Origin: Climacium dendroides
Taxonomy: Eukaryota; Streptophyta; Bryopsida; Hypnales; Climaciaceae
Length of the DNA stretch: 64,000 bases
Reading direction: 5' to 3'
Assembly: GCA_950106755.1 (NCBI GenBank)
Contig: OX467089.1
Span: 746,501 to 810,500, forward strand
Below the pieces are notes generated by a model. That model ran no database searches. It was not told the origin of the DNA and worked only from the letters and a program-made list of their open reading frames with translations. Below, in pieces: positions 21,395 through 35,089 of the stretch. The translations under genes and the position numbers were made by a program. Every line of letters begins with the position of its first letter. The stretch's first letter is position 1.

Positions 21395-24379
21395 GAATAA
21401 TTGCAACTTGGACAACATGTTTCCTATTTTTTTTTACGTGAATTTTATGAGGTTACATTTTGTTGGACACTAAAGTACAGGGCTAGGTTCATGCCCCAAT
21501 TTTTACTTTCACGTACGCGGTCATTCAAAGTGACCACCAATTGCATTTTTTTTGAATTCGTGACTTTATGAATAATTGCAACTTGGACAACATGTTTCCT
21601 ATTTTTTTTTACGTGAATTTTATGAGGTTACATTTTGTTGGACACTAAAGTACAGGGCTAGGTTCATGCCCCAATTTTTACTTTCACGTACGCGGTCATT
21701 CAAAGTGACCACCAATTGCATTTTTTTTGAATTCGTGACTTTATGAATAATTGCAACTTGGACAACATGTTTCCCATTTTTTTTTCCCGTGAATTTTATG
21801 AGGTTACATTTTGTTGGACACTAAAGTACAGGGCTAGGTTCATGCCCCAATTTTTACTTTCACGTACGCGGTCATTCAAAGTGACCACCAATTGCATTTT
21901 TCTTGAATTCGTGACTTTATGAATATTTGCAACTTGGACAACATGTTTCCTATTTTTTTTTACGTGAATTTTATGAGGTTACATTTTGTTGGACACTAAA
22001 GTACAGGGCTAGGTTCATGCCCCAATTGTTACTTTCACGTACGCGGTCATTCAAAGTGACCACCAATTGCATTTTTCTTGAATTCGTGACTTTATGAATA
22101 CTTGCAACTTGGACAACATGTTTCCCATTTTTTTTTCCCGTGAATTTTATGAGGTTCATTTTGTTGGACACTAAAGTACAGGGCTAGGTTCATGCCCCAA
22201 TTTTTACTTTCACGTACGCGGTCATTCAAAGTGACCACCAATTGCATTTTTCTTGAATTCGTAACTTTATGAATAATTGCAACTTGGACAACATGTTTCC
22301 TATTTTTTTTTACGTGAATTTTATGAGGTTACATTTTGTTGGACACTAAAGTACAGGGCTAGGTTCATGCCCCAATTTTTACTTCCACGTACGCGGTCAT
22401 TCAAAGTGACCACCAATTGCATTTTTTTTTGAATTCATGACTTTATGAATAATTGCAACTTGGACAACATGTTTCCCATTTTTTTGTAAGTGAACTTCAT
22501 GAGGTTACATATTGTTGGACACTAAAGTACAAGGCTAGATTCATGATCCAATTTTTACTTTCACGTACGCGGTCATTCAAAGTGACCACCAATTGCATTT
22601 TTTTTGAATTCGTGACTTTATGAATAATTGCAACTTGGACAACATGTTTCCTATTTTTTTTTACGTGAATTTTATGAGGTTACATTTTGTTGGACACTAA
22701 AGTACAGGGCTAGATTCTTGCCCCAATTTTTACTTTCACGTACGCGGTCATTCAAAGTGACCACCAATTGCATTTTTTTTGAATTCGTGACTTTATGAAT
22801 AATTGCAACTTGGACAACATGTTTCCTATTTTTTTTTACGTGAATTTCCTGAGGTTACATTTTGTTGGACACTAAAGTACAGGGCTAGGTTCATGCCCCA
22901 ATTTCTACTTTCACGTACGCGGTCATTCAAAGTGACCACCAATTGCATTTTTTTTGAATTCGTGACTTTATGAATAATTGCAACTTGGACAACATGTTTC
23001 CTACTTTTTTTTACGTGAATTTCCTGAGGTTACATTTTGTTGGACACTAAAGTACAGGGCTAGGTTCATGCCCCAATTTTTACTTTCACGTACGCGGTCA
23101 TTCAAAGTGACCACCAATTGCATTTTTTTTGAGTTCGTGACTTTATGAATAATTGCAACTTGGACAACATGTTTCCTATTTTTTTTTACGTGAATTTTAT
23201 GAGGTTACATTTTGTTGGACACTAAAGTACAGGGCTAGGTTCATGCCCCAATTTTTACTTCCACGTACGCGGTCATACAAAGTGACCACCAATTGCATTT
23301 TTTTTGAATTCGTGACTTTATGAATAATTGCAACTTGGACAACATGTTTCCTATTTTTTTTTACGTGAATTTTATGAGGTTACATTTTGTTGGACACTAA
23401 AGTACAGGGCTAGGTTCATGCCCCAATTTTTACTTTCACGTACGCGGTCATTCAAAGTGACCACCAATTGCATTTTTTTTGTATTTGTGACTCTATGAAT
23501 AATTGCAACTTGGACAACATGTTTCCCATTTTTTTTTACGTGAATTTCATGAGGTTACATTTTGTTGGACACTAAAGTACAGGGCTAGGTTCATGCCCCA
23601 ATTTCTACTTTCACGTACGCGGTCATTCAAAGTGACCACCAATTGCATTTTTTTTGAATTCGTGACTTTATGAATAATTCCAAGTGAACTTGCACAACAT
23701 GTTTCCCATTTTTTTTACTTGAATTTCATGAGGTTACATTTTGTTGGACACTAAAGTACAGGGCTAGGTTCATGCCCCAATTTTTACTTTCACGTACGCG
23801 GTCATTCAAAGTGACCACCAATTGCATTTTTTTTGAATTCGTGACTTTATGAATAATTCCAAGTGAACTTGCACAACATGTTTCCCATTTTTTTTACTTG
23901 AATTTCATGAGGTTACATTTTGTTGGACACTAAAGTACAGGGCTAGGTTCATGCCCCAATTTTTACTTTCACGTACGCGGTCATTCAAAGTGACCACCAA
24001 TTGCATTTTTCTTGAATTCGTGACTTTATGAATAATTGCAACTTGGACAACATGTTTCCTATTTTTTATTACGTGAATTTTATGAGTTTACATTTTGTTG
24101 GACACTAAAGTACAGGGCTAGGTTCATGCCCCAATTTTTACTTTCACGTACGCGGTCATTCAAAGTGACCACCAATGGCATTTTTTTTGAATTCGTGACT
24201 TTATGAATAATTGCAACTTGGACAACATGTTTCCTATTTTTTTTTACGTGAATTTTATGAGGTTACATTTTGTTGGACACTAAAGTACAGGGCTAGGTTC
24301 ATGCCCCAATTTTTACTTTCACGTACGCGGTCATTCAAAGTAACCACCAATTGCATTTTTTTTGAATTCGTGACTTTAC
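21395..24379. repeat. B duplication of 2,985 bp (17 monomers), copy 2
   Basis: Directly abuts copy 1. Identity at the 2,985-bp offset continues to 24,409, then breaks at tttccc versus tttcct. No difference was found at any site checked, so this is a recent tandem duplication, or conceivably an assembly duplication. Confidence 0.9.
22455..22629. repeat. A/B chimeric monomer inside B, copy 2
   Basis: Repeats 19,470-19,644 with the private catgatccaa, at the 2,985-bp offset. It was therefore carried along by the larger duplication rather than formed separately. Confidence 0.82.
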
Positions 24380-25126
24380 GAATAATTGCAACTTGGACAA
24401 CATGTTTCCCATTTTTTTTTCCAATAAATTTTATGAGGATACATTTTGTTGGACACTAAAGTACAGGGCTAGGTTCATACCCCAATTTTTACTTTCACGT
24501 ACGCGGTCATTCAAAGTGACCACCAATTGCATTTTTTTTGAATTCGTGACTTTATGAATAATTGCAACTTGGACAACATGTTTCCCATTTTTTTTTCCCG
24601 TGAATTTTATGAGGTTACATTTTGTTGGACACTAAAGTACAGGGCTAGGTTCATGCCCCAATTTTTACTTTCACGTACGCGGTCATTCAAAGTGACCACC
24701 AATGGCATTTTTTTTGAATTCGTGACTTTATGAATAATTGCAACTTGGACAACATGTTTCCTATTTTTTTTTACGTGAATTTTATGAGGTTACATTTTGT
24801 TGGACACTAAAGTACAGGGCTAGGTTCATGCCCCAATTTTTACTTTCACGTACGCGGTCATTCAAAGTGACCACCAATTGCATTTTTTTTGAATTCGTGA
24901 CTTTATGAATAATTGCAACTTGGACAACATGTTTCCTATTTTTTTTTACGTGAATTTTATGAGGTTACATTTTGTTGGACACTAAAGTACAGGGCTAGGT
25001 TCATGCCCCAATTTCTACTTTCACGTACGCGGTCATTCAAAGTGACCACCAATAGCATTTTTTTTGTATTTGTGACTCTATGAATAATTGCAACTTGGAC
25101 AACATGTTTCCCATTTTTTTTTACGT
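23721..25126. repeat. B duplication of 1,406 bp (8 monomers), copy 1
   Basis: Markers in order are ccaagtgaacttgcac, ttttattacgtg with gagtttacat, accaatggc, aaagtaacc with gactttacg, ccaataaattt with gaggatacat, cccgtgaattt and accaatagc with gtatttgtgactcta. All recur 1,406 bases downstream. Its left end overlaps the end of the 2,985-bp copy 2, so this event is younger than that duplication. Confidence 0.86.
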
Positions 25127-26532
25127 GAATTTCATGAGGTTACATTTTGTTGGACACTAAAGTACAGGGCTAGGTTCATGCCCCAATTTTTACTTTCACG
25201 TACGCGGTCATTCAAAGTGACCACCAATTGCATTTTTTTTGAATTCGTGACTTTATGAATAATTCCAAGTGAACTTGCACAACATGTTTCCCATTTTTTT
25301 TACTTGAATTTCATGAGGTTACATTTTGTTGGACACTAAAGTACAGGGCTAGGTTCATGCCCCAATTTTTACTTTCACGTACGCGGTCATTCAAAGTGAC
25401 CACCAATTGCATTTTTCTTGAATTCGTGACTTTATGAATAATTGCAACTTGGACAACATGTTTCCTATTTTTTATTACGTGAATTTTATGAGTTTACATT
25501 TTGTTGGACACTAAAGTACAGGGCTAGGTTCATGCCCCAATTTTTACTTTCACGTACGCGGTCATTCAAAGTGACCACCAATGGCATTTTTTTTGAATTC
25601 GTGACTTTATGAATAATTGCAACTTGGACAACATGTTTCCTATTTTTTTTTACGTGAATTTTATGAGGTTACATTTTGTTGGACACTAAAGTACAGGGCT
25701 AGGTTCATGCCCCAATTTTTACTTTCACGTACGCGGTCATTCAAAGTAACCACCAATTGCATTTTTTTTGAATTCGTGACTTTACGAATAATTGCAACTT
25801 GGACAACATGTTTCCCATTTTTTTTTCCAATAAATTTTATGAGGATACATTTTGTTGGACACTAAAGTACAGGGCTAGGTTCATACCCCAATTTTTACTT
25901 TCACGTACGCGGTCATTCAAAGTGACCACCAATTGCATTTTTTTTGAATTCGTGACTTTATGAATAATTGCAACTTGGACAACATGTTTCCCATTTTTTT
26001 TTCCCGTGAATTTTATGAGGTTACATTTTGTTGGACACTAAAGTACAGGGCTAGGTTCATGCCCCAATTTTTACTTTCACGTACGCGGTCATTCAAAGTG
26101 ACCACCAATGGCATTTTTTTTGAATTCGTGACTTTATGAATAATTGCAACTTGGACAACATGTTTCCTATTTTTTTTTACGTGAATTTTATGAGGTTACA
26201 TTTTGTTGGACACTAAAGTACAGGGCTAGGTTCATGCCCCAATTTTTACTTTCACGTACGCGGTCATTCAAAGTGACCACCAATTGCATTTTTTTTGAAT
26301 TCGTGACTTTATGAATAATTGCAACTTGGACAACATGTTTCCTATTTTTTTTTACGTGAATTTTATGAGGTTACATTTTGTTGGACACTAAAGTACAGGG
26401 CTAGGTTCATGCCCCAATTTCTACTTTCACGTACGCGGTCATTCAAAGTGACCACCAATAGCATTTTTTTTGTATTTGTGACTCTATGAATAATTGCAAC
26501 TTGGACAACATGTTTCCCATTTTTTTTTACGT
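25127..26532. repeat. B duplication of 1,406 bp (8 monomers), copy 2
   Basis: Same marker order. Agreement at this offset continues to 26,607 and ends where cacgtacgcgg becomes cacgtccgcgg. Confidence 0.86.
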
Positions 26533-26538
26533 GAATTT

Positions 26539-29532
26539 CATGAGGTTACATTTTGTTGGACACTAAAGTACAGGGCTAGGTTCATGCCCCAATTTTTACT
26601 TTCACGTCCGCGGTCATTCAAAGTGACCACCAATTGCATTTTCTTTGAATTCGTGACTTTATGAATAATTCCAAGTGAACTTGCACAACATGTTTCCCAT
26701 TTTTTTTTACTTGAATTTCATGAGGTTACATTTTGTTGGACACTAAAGTACATGGCTAGGTTCATGCCCCAATTTTTACTTTCACGTACGCGGTCATTCA
26801 AAGTGACCACCAATTGCATTTTTCTTGAATTCGTGACTTTATGAATAATTGCAACTTGGACAACATGTTTCCTATTTTTTTTTACTTGAATTTCATGAGG
26901 TTACATTTTGTTGGACACTAAAGTACAGGGCTAGGTTCATGCCCCAATTTCTACTTTCACGTACGCGGTCATTCAAAGTGACCACCAATTGCATTTTTTT
27001 TGAATTCGTGACTTTATGAATAATTGCAACTTGGACAACATGTTTCCTATTTTTTTTTACGTGAATTTTATGAGGTTACATTTTGTTGGACACTAAAGTA
27101 CAGGGCTAGGTTCATGCCCCAATTTTTACTTTCACGTACGCGGTCATTCAAAGTGACCACCAATTGCATTTTTTTTGTATTTGTGACTCTATGAATAATT
27201 GCAACTTGGACAACATGTTTCCCATTTTTTTTTACGTGAATTTCATGAGGTTACATTTTGTTGGACACTAAAGTACAGGGCTAGGTTCATGCCCCAATTT
27301 CTACTTTCACGTACGCGGTCATTCAAAGTGACCACCAATTGCATTTTTTTTGAATTCGTGACTTTATGAATAATTCCAAGTGAACTTGCACAACATGTTT
27401 CCCATTTTTTTTACTTGAATTTCATGAGGTTACATTTTGTTGGACACTAAAGTACAGGGCTAGGTTCATGCCCCAATTTTTACTTTCACGTACGCGGTCA
27501 TTCAAAGTGACCACCAATTGCATTTTTTTTGAATTCGTGACTTTATGAATAATTCCAAGTGAACTTGCACAACATGTTTCCCATTTTTTTTACTTGAATT
27601 TCATGAGGTTACATTTTGTTGGACACTAAAGTACAGGGCTAGGTTCATGCCCCAATTTTTACTTTCACGTACGCGGTCATTCAAAGTGACCACCAATCGC
27701 ATTTTTCTTGAATTCGTGACTTTATGAATAATTGCAACTTGGACAACATGTTTCCTATTTTTTATTACGTGAATTTTATGAGTTTACATTTTGTTGGACA
27801 CTAAAGTACAGGGCTAGGTTCATGCCCCAATTTCTACTTTCACGTACGCGGTCATTCAAAGTGACCACCAATTGCATTTTTTTTGAATTCGTGACTTTAT
27901 GAATAATTGCAACTTGGACAACATGTTTCCTATTTTTTTTTACGTGAATTTTATGAGGTTACATTTTGTTGGACACTAAAGTACAGGGCTAGGTTCATGC
28001 CCCAATTTTTACTTTCACGTACGCGGTCATTCAAAGTAACCACCAATTGCATTTTTTTTGAATTCGTGACTTTACGAATAATTGCAACTTGGACAACATG
28101 TTTCCCATTTTTTTTTCCAATAAATTTTATGAGGATACATTTTGTTGGACACTAAAGTACAGGGCTAGGTTCATACCCCAATTTTTACTTTCACGTACGC
28201 GGTCATTCAAAGTGACCACCAATTGCATTTTTTTTGAATTCGTGACTTTATGAATAATTGCAACTTGGACAACATGTTTCCCATTTTTTTTTCCCGTGAA
28301 TTTTATGAGGTTACATTTTGTTGGACACTAAAGTACAGGGCTAGGTTCATGCCCCAATTTTTACTTTCACGTACGCGGTCATTCAAAGTGACCACCAATT
28401 GCATTTTTTTTGAATTCGTGACTTTATGAATAATTGCAACTTGGACAACATGTTTCCTATTTTTTTTTACGTGAATTTTATGAGGTTACATTTTGTTGGA
28501 CACTAAAGTACAGGGCTAGGTTCATGCCCCAATTTTTACTTTCACGTACGCGGTCATTCAAAGTAACCACCAATTGCATTTTTTTTGAATTCGTGACTTT
28601 ACGAATAATTGCAACTTGGACAACATGTTTCCCATTTTTTTTTCCAATAAATTTTATGAGGATACATTTTGTTGGACACTAAAGTACAGGGCTAGGTTCA
28701 TACCCCAATTTTTACTTTCACGTACGCGGTCATTCAAAGTGACCACCAATTGCATTTTTTTTGAATTCGTGACTTTATGAATAATTGCAACTTGGACAAC
28801 ATGTTTCCCATTTTTTTTTCCCGTGAATTTTATGAGGTTACATTTTGTTGGACACTAAAGTACAGGGCTAGGTTCATGCCCCAATTTCTACTTTCACGTA
28901 CGCGGTCATTCAAAGTGACCACCAATGGCATTTTTTTTGAATTCGTGACTTTATGAATAATTGCAACTTGGACAACATGTTTCCTATTTTTTTTTACGTG
29001 AATTTTATGAGGTTACATTTTGTTGGACACTAAAGTACAGGGCTAGGTTCATGCCCCAATTTTTACTTTCACGTACGCGGTCATTCAAAGTAACCACCAA
29101 TTGCATTTTTTTTGAATTCGTGACTTTACGAATAATTGCAACTTGGACAACATGTTTCCCATTTTTTTTTCCCATAAATTTTATGAGGATACATTTTGTT
29201 GGACACTAAAGTACAGGGCTAGGTTCATACCCCAATTTTTACTTTCACGTACGCGGTCATTCAAAGTGACCACCAATTGCATTTTTTTTGAATTCGTGAC
29301 TTTATGAATACTTGCAACTTCGACAACATGTTTCCCATTTTTTTTTCCCGTGAATTTTATGAGGTTACATTTTGTTGGACACTAAAGTACAGGGCTAGGT
29401 TCATGCCCCAATTTTTACTTTCACGTACGCGGTCATTCAAAGTGACCACCAATGGCATTTTTTTTGAATTCGTGACTTTATGAATAATTGCAACTTGGAC
29501 AACATGTTTCCTATTTTTTTTTACGTGAATTT
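26539..29532. repeat. B duplication of 2,994 bp (17 monomers), copy 1
   Basis: Begins just before a monomer with cacgtccgcgg and gcattttctttg. It contains tacatggctagg, gtatttgtgactcta, two ccaagtgaacttgcac monomers, accaatcgc and three copies of a 527-bp three-monomer block. All recur 2,994 bases later, including the private cttcgacaac. Confidence 0.9.
27838..29418. repeat. Three copies of a 527-bp three-monomer block
   Basis: The block order is a monomer ending aaagtaacc and gactttacg, then one with ccaataaattt, gaggatacat and cataccccaa, then one with cccgtgaattt. Copies are spaced by exactly 527 bases. The third has cccataaattt in place of ccaataaattt. A single such block also occurs near 24.2 and 25.6 kb and multiple ones near 38-39 kb. 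Confidence 0.85.
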
Positions 29533-32526
29533 TATGAGGTTACATTTTGTTGGACACTAAAGTACAGGGCTAGGTTCATGCCCCAATTTTTACTTTCACG
29601 TCCGCGGTCATTCAAAGTGACCACCAATTGCATTTTCTTTGAATTCGTGACTTTATGAATAATTCCAAGTGAACTTGCACAACATGTTTCCCATTTTTTT
29701 TTACTTGAATTTCATGAGGTTACATTTTGTTGGACACTAAAGTACATGGCTAGGTTCATGCCCCAATTTTTACTTTCACGTACGCGGTCATTCAAAGTGA
29801 CCACCAATTGCATTTTTCTTGAATTCGTGACTTTATGAATAATTGCAACTTGGACAACATGTTTCCTATTTTTTTTTACTTGAATTTCATGAGGTTACAT
29901 TTTGTTGGACACTAAAGTACAGGGCTAGGTTCATGCCCCAATTTCTACTTTCACGTACGCGGTCATTCAAAGTGACCACCAATTGCATTTTTTTTGAATT
30001 CGTGACTTTATGAATAATTGCAACTTGGACAACATGTTTCCTATTTTTTTTTACGTGAATTTTATGAGGTTACATTTTGTTGGACACTAAAGTACAGGGC
30101 TAGGTTCATGCCCCAATTTTTACTTTCACGTACGCGGTCATTCAAAGTGACCACCAATTGCATTTTTTTTGTATTTGTGACTCTATGAATAATTGCAACT
30201 TGGACAACATGTTTCCCATTTTTTTTTACGTGAATTTCATGAGGTTACATTTTGTTGGACACTAAAGTACAGGGCTAGGTTCATGCCCCAATTTCTACTT
30301 TCACGTACGCGGTCATTCAAAGTGACCACCAATTGCATTTTTTTTGAATTCGTGACTTTATGAATAATTCCAAGTGAACTTGCACAACATGTTTCCCATT
30401 TTTTTTACTTGAATTTCATGAGGTTACATTTTGTTGGACACTAAAGTACAGGGCTAGGTTCATGCCCCAATTTTTACTTTCACGTACGCGGTCATTCAAA
30501 GTGACCACCAATTGCATTTTTTTTGAATTCGTGACTTTATGAATAATTCCAAGTGAACTTGCACAACATGTTTCCCATTTTTTTTACTTGAATTTCATGA
30601 GGTTACATTTTGTTGGACACTAAAGTACAGGGCTAGGTTCATGCCCCAATTTTTACTTTCACGTACGCGGTCATTCAAAGTGACCACCAATCGCATTTTT
30701 CTTGAATTCGTGACTTTATGAATAATTGCAACTTGGACAACATGTTTCCTATTTTTTATTACGTGAATTTTATGAGTTTACATTTTGTTGGACACTAAAG
30801 TACAGGGCTAGGTTCATGCCCCAATTTCTACTTTCACGTACGCGGTCATTCAAAGTGACCACCAATTGCATTTTTTTTGAATTCGTGACTTTATGAATAA
30901 TTGCAACTTGGACAACATGTTTCCTATTTTTTTTTACGTGAATTTTATGAGGTTACATTTTGTTGGACACTAAAGTACAGGGCTAGGTTCATGCCCCAAT
31001 TTTTACTTTCACGTACGCGGTCATTCAAAGTAACCACCAATTGCATTTTTTTTGAATTCGTGACTTTACGAATAATTGCAACTTGGACAACATGTTTCCC
31101 ATTTTTTTTTCCAATAAATTTTATGAGGATACATTTTGTTGGACACTAAAGTACAGGGCTAGGTTCATACCCCAATTTTTACTTTCACGTACGCGGTCAT
31201 TCAAAGTGACCACCAATTGCATTTTTTTTGAATTCGTGACTTTATGAATAATTGCAACTTGGACAACATGTTTCCCATTTTTTTTTCCCGTGAATTTTAT
31301 GAGGTTACATTTTGTTGGACACTAAAGTACAGGGCTAGGTTCATGCCCCAATTTTTACTTTCACGTACGCGGTCATTCAAAGTGACCACCAATTGCATTT
31401 TTTTTGAATTCGTGACTTTATGAATAATTGCAACTTGGACAACATGTTTCCTATTTTTTTTTACGTGAATTTTATGAGGTTACATTTTGTTGGACACTAA
31501 AGTACAGGGCTAGGTTCATGCCCCAATTTTTACTTTCACGTACGCGGTCATTCAAAGTAACCACCAATTGCATTTTTTTTGAATTCGTGACTTTACGAAT
31601 AATTGCAACTTGGACAACATGTTTCCCATTTTTTTTTCCAATAAATTTTATGAGGATACATTTTGTTGGACACTAAAGTACAGGGCTAGGTTCATACCCC
31701 AATTTTTACTTTCACGTACGCGGTCATTCAAAGTGACCACCAATTGCATTTTTTTTGAATTCGTGACTTTATGAATAATTGCAACTTGGACAACATGTTT
31801 CCCATTTTTTTTTCCCGTGAATTTTATGAGGTTACATTTTGTTGGACACTAAAGTACAGGGCTAGGTTCATGCCCCAATTTCTACTTTCACGTACGCGGT
31901 CATTCAAAGTGACCACCAATGGCATTTTTTTTGAATTCGTGACTTTATGAATAATTGCAACTTGGACAACATGTTTCCTATTTTTTTTTACGTGAATTTT
32001 ATGAGGTTACATTTTGTTGGACACTAAAGTACAGGGCTAGGTTCATGCCCCAATTTTTACTTTCACGTACGCGGTCATTCAAAGTAACCACCAATTGCAT
32101 TTTTTTTGAATTCGTGACTTTACGAATAATTGCAACTTGGACAACATGTTTCCCATTTTTTTTTCCCATAAATTTTATGAGGATACATTTTGTTGGACAC
32201 TAAAGTACAGGGCTAGGTTCATACCCCAATTTTTACTTTCACGTACGCGGTCATTCAAAGTGACCACCAATTGCATTTTTTTTGAATTCGTGACTTTATG
32301 AATACTTGCAACTTCGACAACATGTTTCCCATTTTTTTTTCCCGTGAATTTTATGAGGTTACATTTTGTTGGACACTAAAGTACAGGGCTAGGTTCATGC
32401 CCCAATTTTTACTTTCACGTACGCGGTCATTCAAAGTGACCACCAATGGCATTTTTTTTGAATTCGTGACTTTATGAATAATTGCAACTTGGACAACATG
32501 TTTCCTATTTTTTTTTACGTGAATTT
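29533..32526. repeat. B duplication of 2,994 bp (17 monomers), copy 2
   Basis: Directly follows copy 1 and matches it at every marker checked. Agreement continues to about 32,595, where the cgtccgcgg marker would be expected but is cgtacgcgg. Confidence 0.9.
30832..32412. repeat. Three copies of the 527-bp block, duplicated set
   Basis: Same series as 27,838-29,418, displaced by 2,994 bases, with the same minor differences among the three copies. Confidence 0.85.
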
Positions 32527-33110
32527 TATGAGGTTACATTTTGTTGGACACTAAAGTACAGGGCTAGGTTCATGCCCCAATTTTTACTTTCACGTACGCG
32601 GTCATTCAAAGTAACCACCAATTGCAGTTTTTTTGAATTCGTGACTTTACGAATAATTGCAACTTGGACAACATGTTTCCTATTTTTTTTTACGTGAATT
32701 TTATGAGGTTACATTTTGTTGGACACTAAAGTACAGGGCTAGGTTCATGCCCCAGTTTCTACTTTCACGTACGCGGTCATTCAAAGTGACCACCAATTGC
32801 ATTTTTTTTGAATTCGTGACTTTATGAATAATTGCAACTTCGACAACATGTTTCCTATTTTTTTTTACGTGAATTTTATGAGTTTACATTTTGTTGGACA
32901 CTAAAGTACAGGGCTAGGTTCATGCCCCAATTTCTACTTTCACGTACGCGGTCATTCAAAGTGACCACCAATTGCATTTTTTTTGAATTCGTGACTTTAT
33001 GAATAATTGCAACTTAGACAACATGTTTCCCATTCTTTTTTACTTGAATTTCATGAGGTTACATTTTGTTGGACACTAAAGTACAGGGCTAGGTTCATGC
33101 CCCAGTTTCT
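32059..33110. repeat. B-type 6-monomer unit, copy 1 (1,052 bp)
   Basis: Markers are cccataaattt with gaggatacat, cttcgacaac, gcagtttttttgaattc, ccccagtttctac, and cttagacaacatg with cccattcttttttacttg. All recur at 1,052-bp spacing. Its left part overlaps the 2,994-bp copy 2, so it arose from that sequence or together with it. Confidence 0.88.
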
Positions 33111-34162
33111 ACTTTCACGTACGCGGTCATTCAAAGTGACCACCAATTGCATTTTTTTTGAATTCGTGACTTTACGAATAATTGCAACTTGGACAACATG
33201 TTTCCCATTTTTTTTTCCCATAAATTTTATGAGGATACATTTTGTTGGACACTAAAGTACAGGGCTAGGTTCATACCCCAATTTTTACTTTCACGTACGC
33301 GGTCATTCAAAGTGACCACCAATTGCATTTTTTTTGAATTCGTGACTTTATGAATACTTGCAACTTCGACAACATGTTTCCCATTTTTTTTTCCCGTGAA
33401 TTTTATGAGGTTACATTTTGTTGGACACTAAAGTACAGGGCTAGGTTCATGCCCCAATTTTTACTTTCACGTACGCGGTCATTCAAAGTGACCACCAATG
33501 GCATTTTTTTTGAATTCGTGACTTTATGAATAATTGCAACTTGGACAACATGTTTCCTATTTTTTTTTACGTGAATTTTATGAGGTTACATTTTGTTGGA
33601 CACTAAAGTACAGGGCTAGGTTCATGCCCCAATTTTTACTTTCACGTACGCGGTCATTCAAAGTAACCACCAATTGCAGTTTTTTTGAATTCGTGACTTT
33701 ACGAATAATTGCAACTTGGACAACATGTTTCCTATTTTTTTTTACGTGAATTTTATGAGGTTACATTTTGTTGGACACTAAAGTACAGGGCTAGGTTCAT
33801 GCCCCAGTTTCTACTTTCACGTACGCGGTCATTCAAAGTGACCACCAATTGCATTTTTTTTGAATTCGTGACTTTATGAATAATTGCAACTTCGACAACA
33901 TGTTTCCTATTTTTTTTTACGTGAATTTTATGAGTTTACATTTTGTTGGACACTAAAGTACAGGGCTAGGTTCATGCCCCAATTTCTACTTTCACGTACG
34001 CGGTCATTCAAAGTGACCACCAATTGCATTTTTTTTGAATTCGTGACTTTATGAATAATTGCAACTTAGACAACATGTTTCCCATTCTTTTTTACTTGAA
34101 TTTCATGAGGTTACATTTTGTTGGACACTAAAGTACAGGGCTAGGTTCATGCCCCAGTTTCT
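33111..34162. repeat. B-type 6-monomer unit, copy 2 (1,052 bp)
   Basis: Matches copy 1 at every marker checked, including the rare cttagacaac and gcagttttttt monomers. Confidence 0.88.
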
Positions 34163-35089
34163 ACTTTCACGTACGCGGTCATTCAAAGTGACCACCAATT
34201 GCATTTTTTTTGAATTCGTGACTTTACGAATAATTGCAACTTGGACAACATGTTTCCCATTTTTTTTTCCCATAAATTTTATGAGGATACATTTTGTTGG
34301 ACACTAAAGTACAGGGCTAGGTTCATACCCCAATTTTTACTTTCACGTACGCGGTCATTCAAAGTGACCACCAATTGCATTTTTTTTGAATTCGTGACTT
34401 TATGAATACTTGCAACTTCGACAACATGTTTCCCATTTTTTTTTCCCGTGAATTTTATGAGGTTACATTTTGTTGGACACTAAAGTACAGGGCTAGGTTC
34501 ATGCCCCAATTTTTACTTTCACGTACGCGGTCATTCAAAGTGACCACCAATGGCATTTTTTTTGAATTCGTGACTTTATGAATAATTGCAACTTGGACAA
34601 CATGTTTCCTATTTTTTTTTACGTGAATTTTATGAGGTTACATTTTGTTGGACACTAAAGTACAGGGCTAGGTTCATGCCCCAATTTTTACTTTCACGTA
34701 CGCGGTCATTCAAAGTAACCACCAATTGCAGTTTTTTTGAATTCGTGACTTTACGAATAATTGCAACTTGGACAACATGTTTCCTATTTTTTTTTACGTG
34801 AATTTTATGAGGTTACATTTTGTTGGACACTAAAGTACAGGGCTAGGTTCATGCCCCAGTTTCTACTTTCACGTACGCGGTCATTCAAAGTGACCACCAA
34901 TTGCATTTTTTTTGAATTCGTGACTTTATGAATAATTGCAACTTCGACAACATGTTTCCTATTTTTTTTTACGTGAATTTTATGAGTTTACATTTTGTTG
35001 GACACTAAAGTACAGGGCTAGGTTCATGCCCCAATTTCTACTTTCACGTACGCGGTCATTCAAAGTGACCACCAATTGCATTTTTTTTG
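34163..35089. repeat. B-type 6-monomer unit, partial copy 3 (927 bp)
   Basis: Follows the same order and stops at 35,089, where gaattcgtgac is replaced by gtatttgtgactcta and the next block begins. Confidence 0.85.

Noticed and set aside
24211..24459. Forward reading frame of 82 codons, repeated about 15 times in B (for example at 24,211, 27,907, 31,428, 38,098 and 43,019)
   Set aside because: It lies wholly in satellite sequence, spans parts of two monomers, and changes length with single-base repeat variants. It has no recognisable domain, and unit length is not a multiple of three. Repetition reflects copying of the DNA, not selection on a protein.
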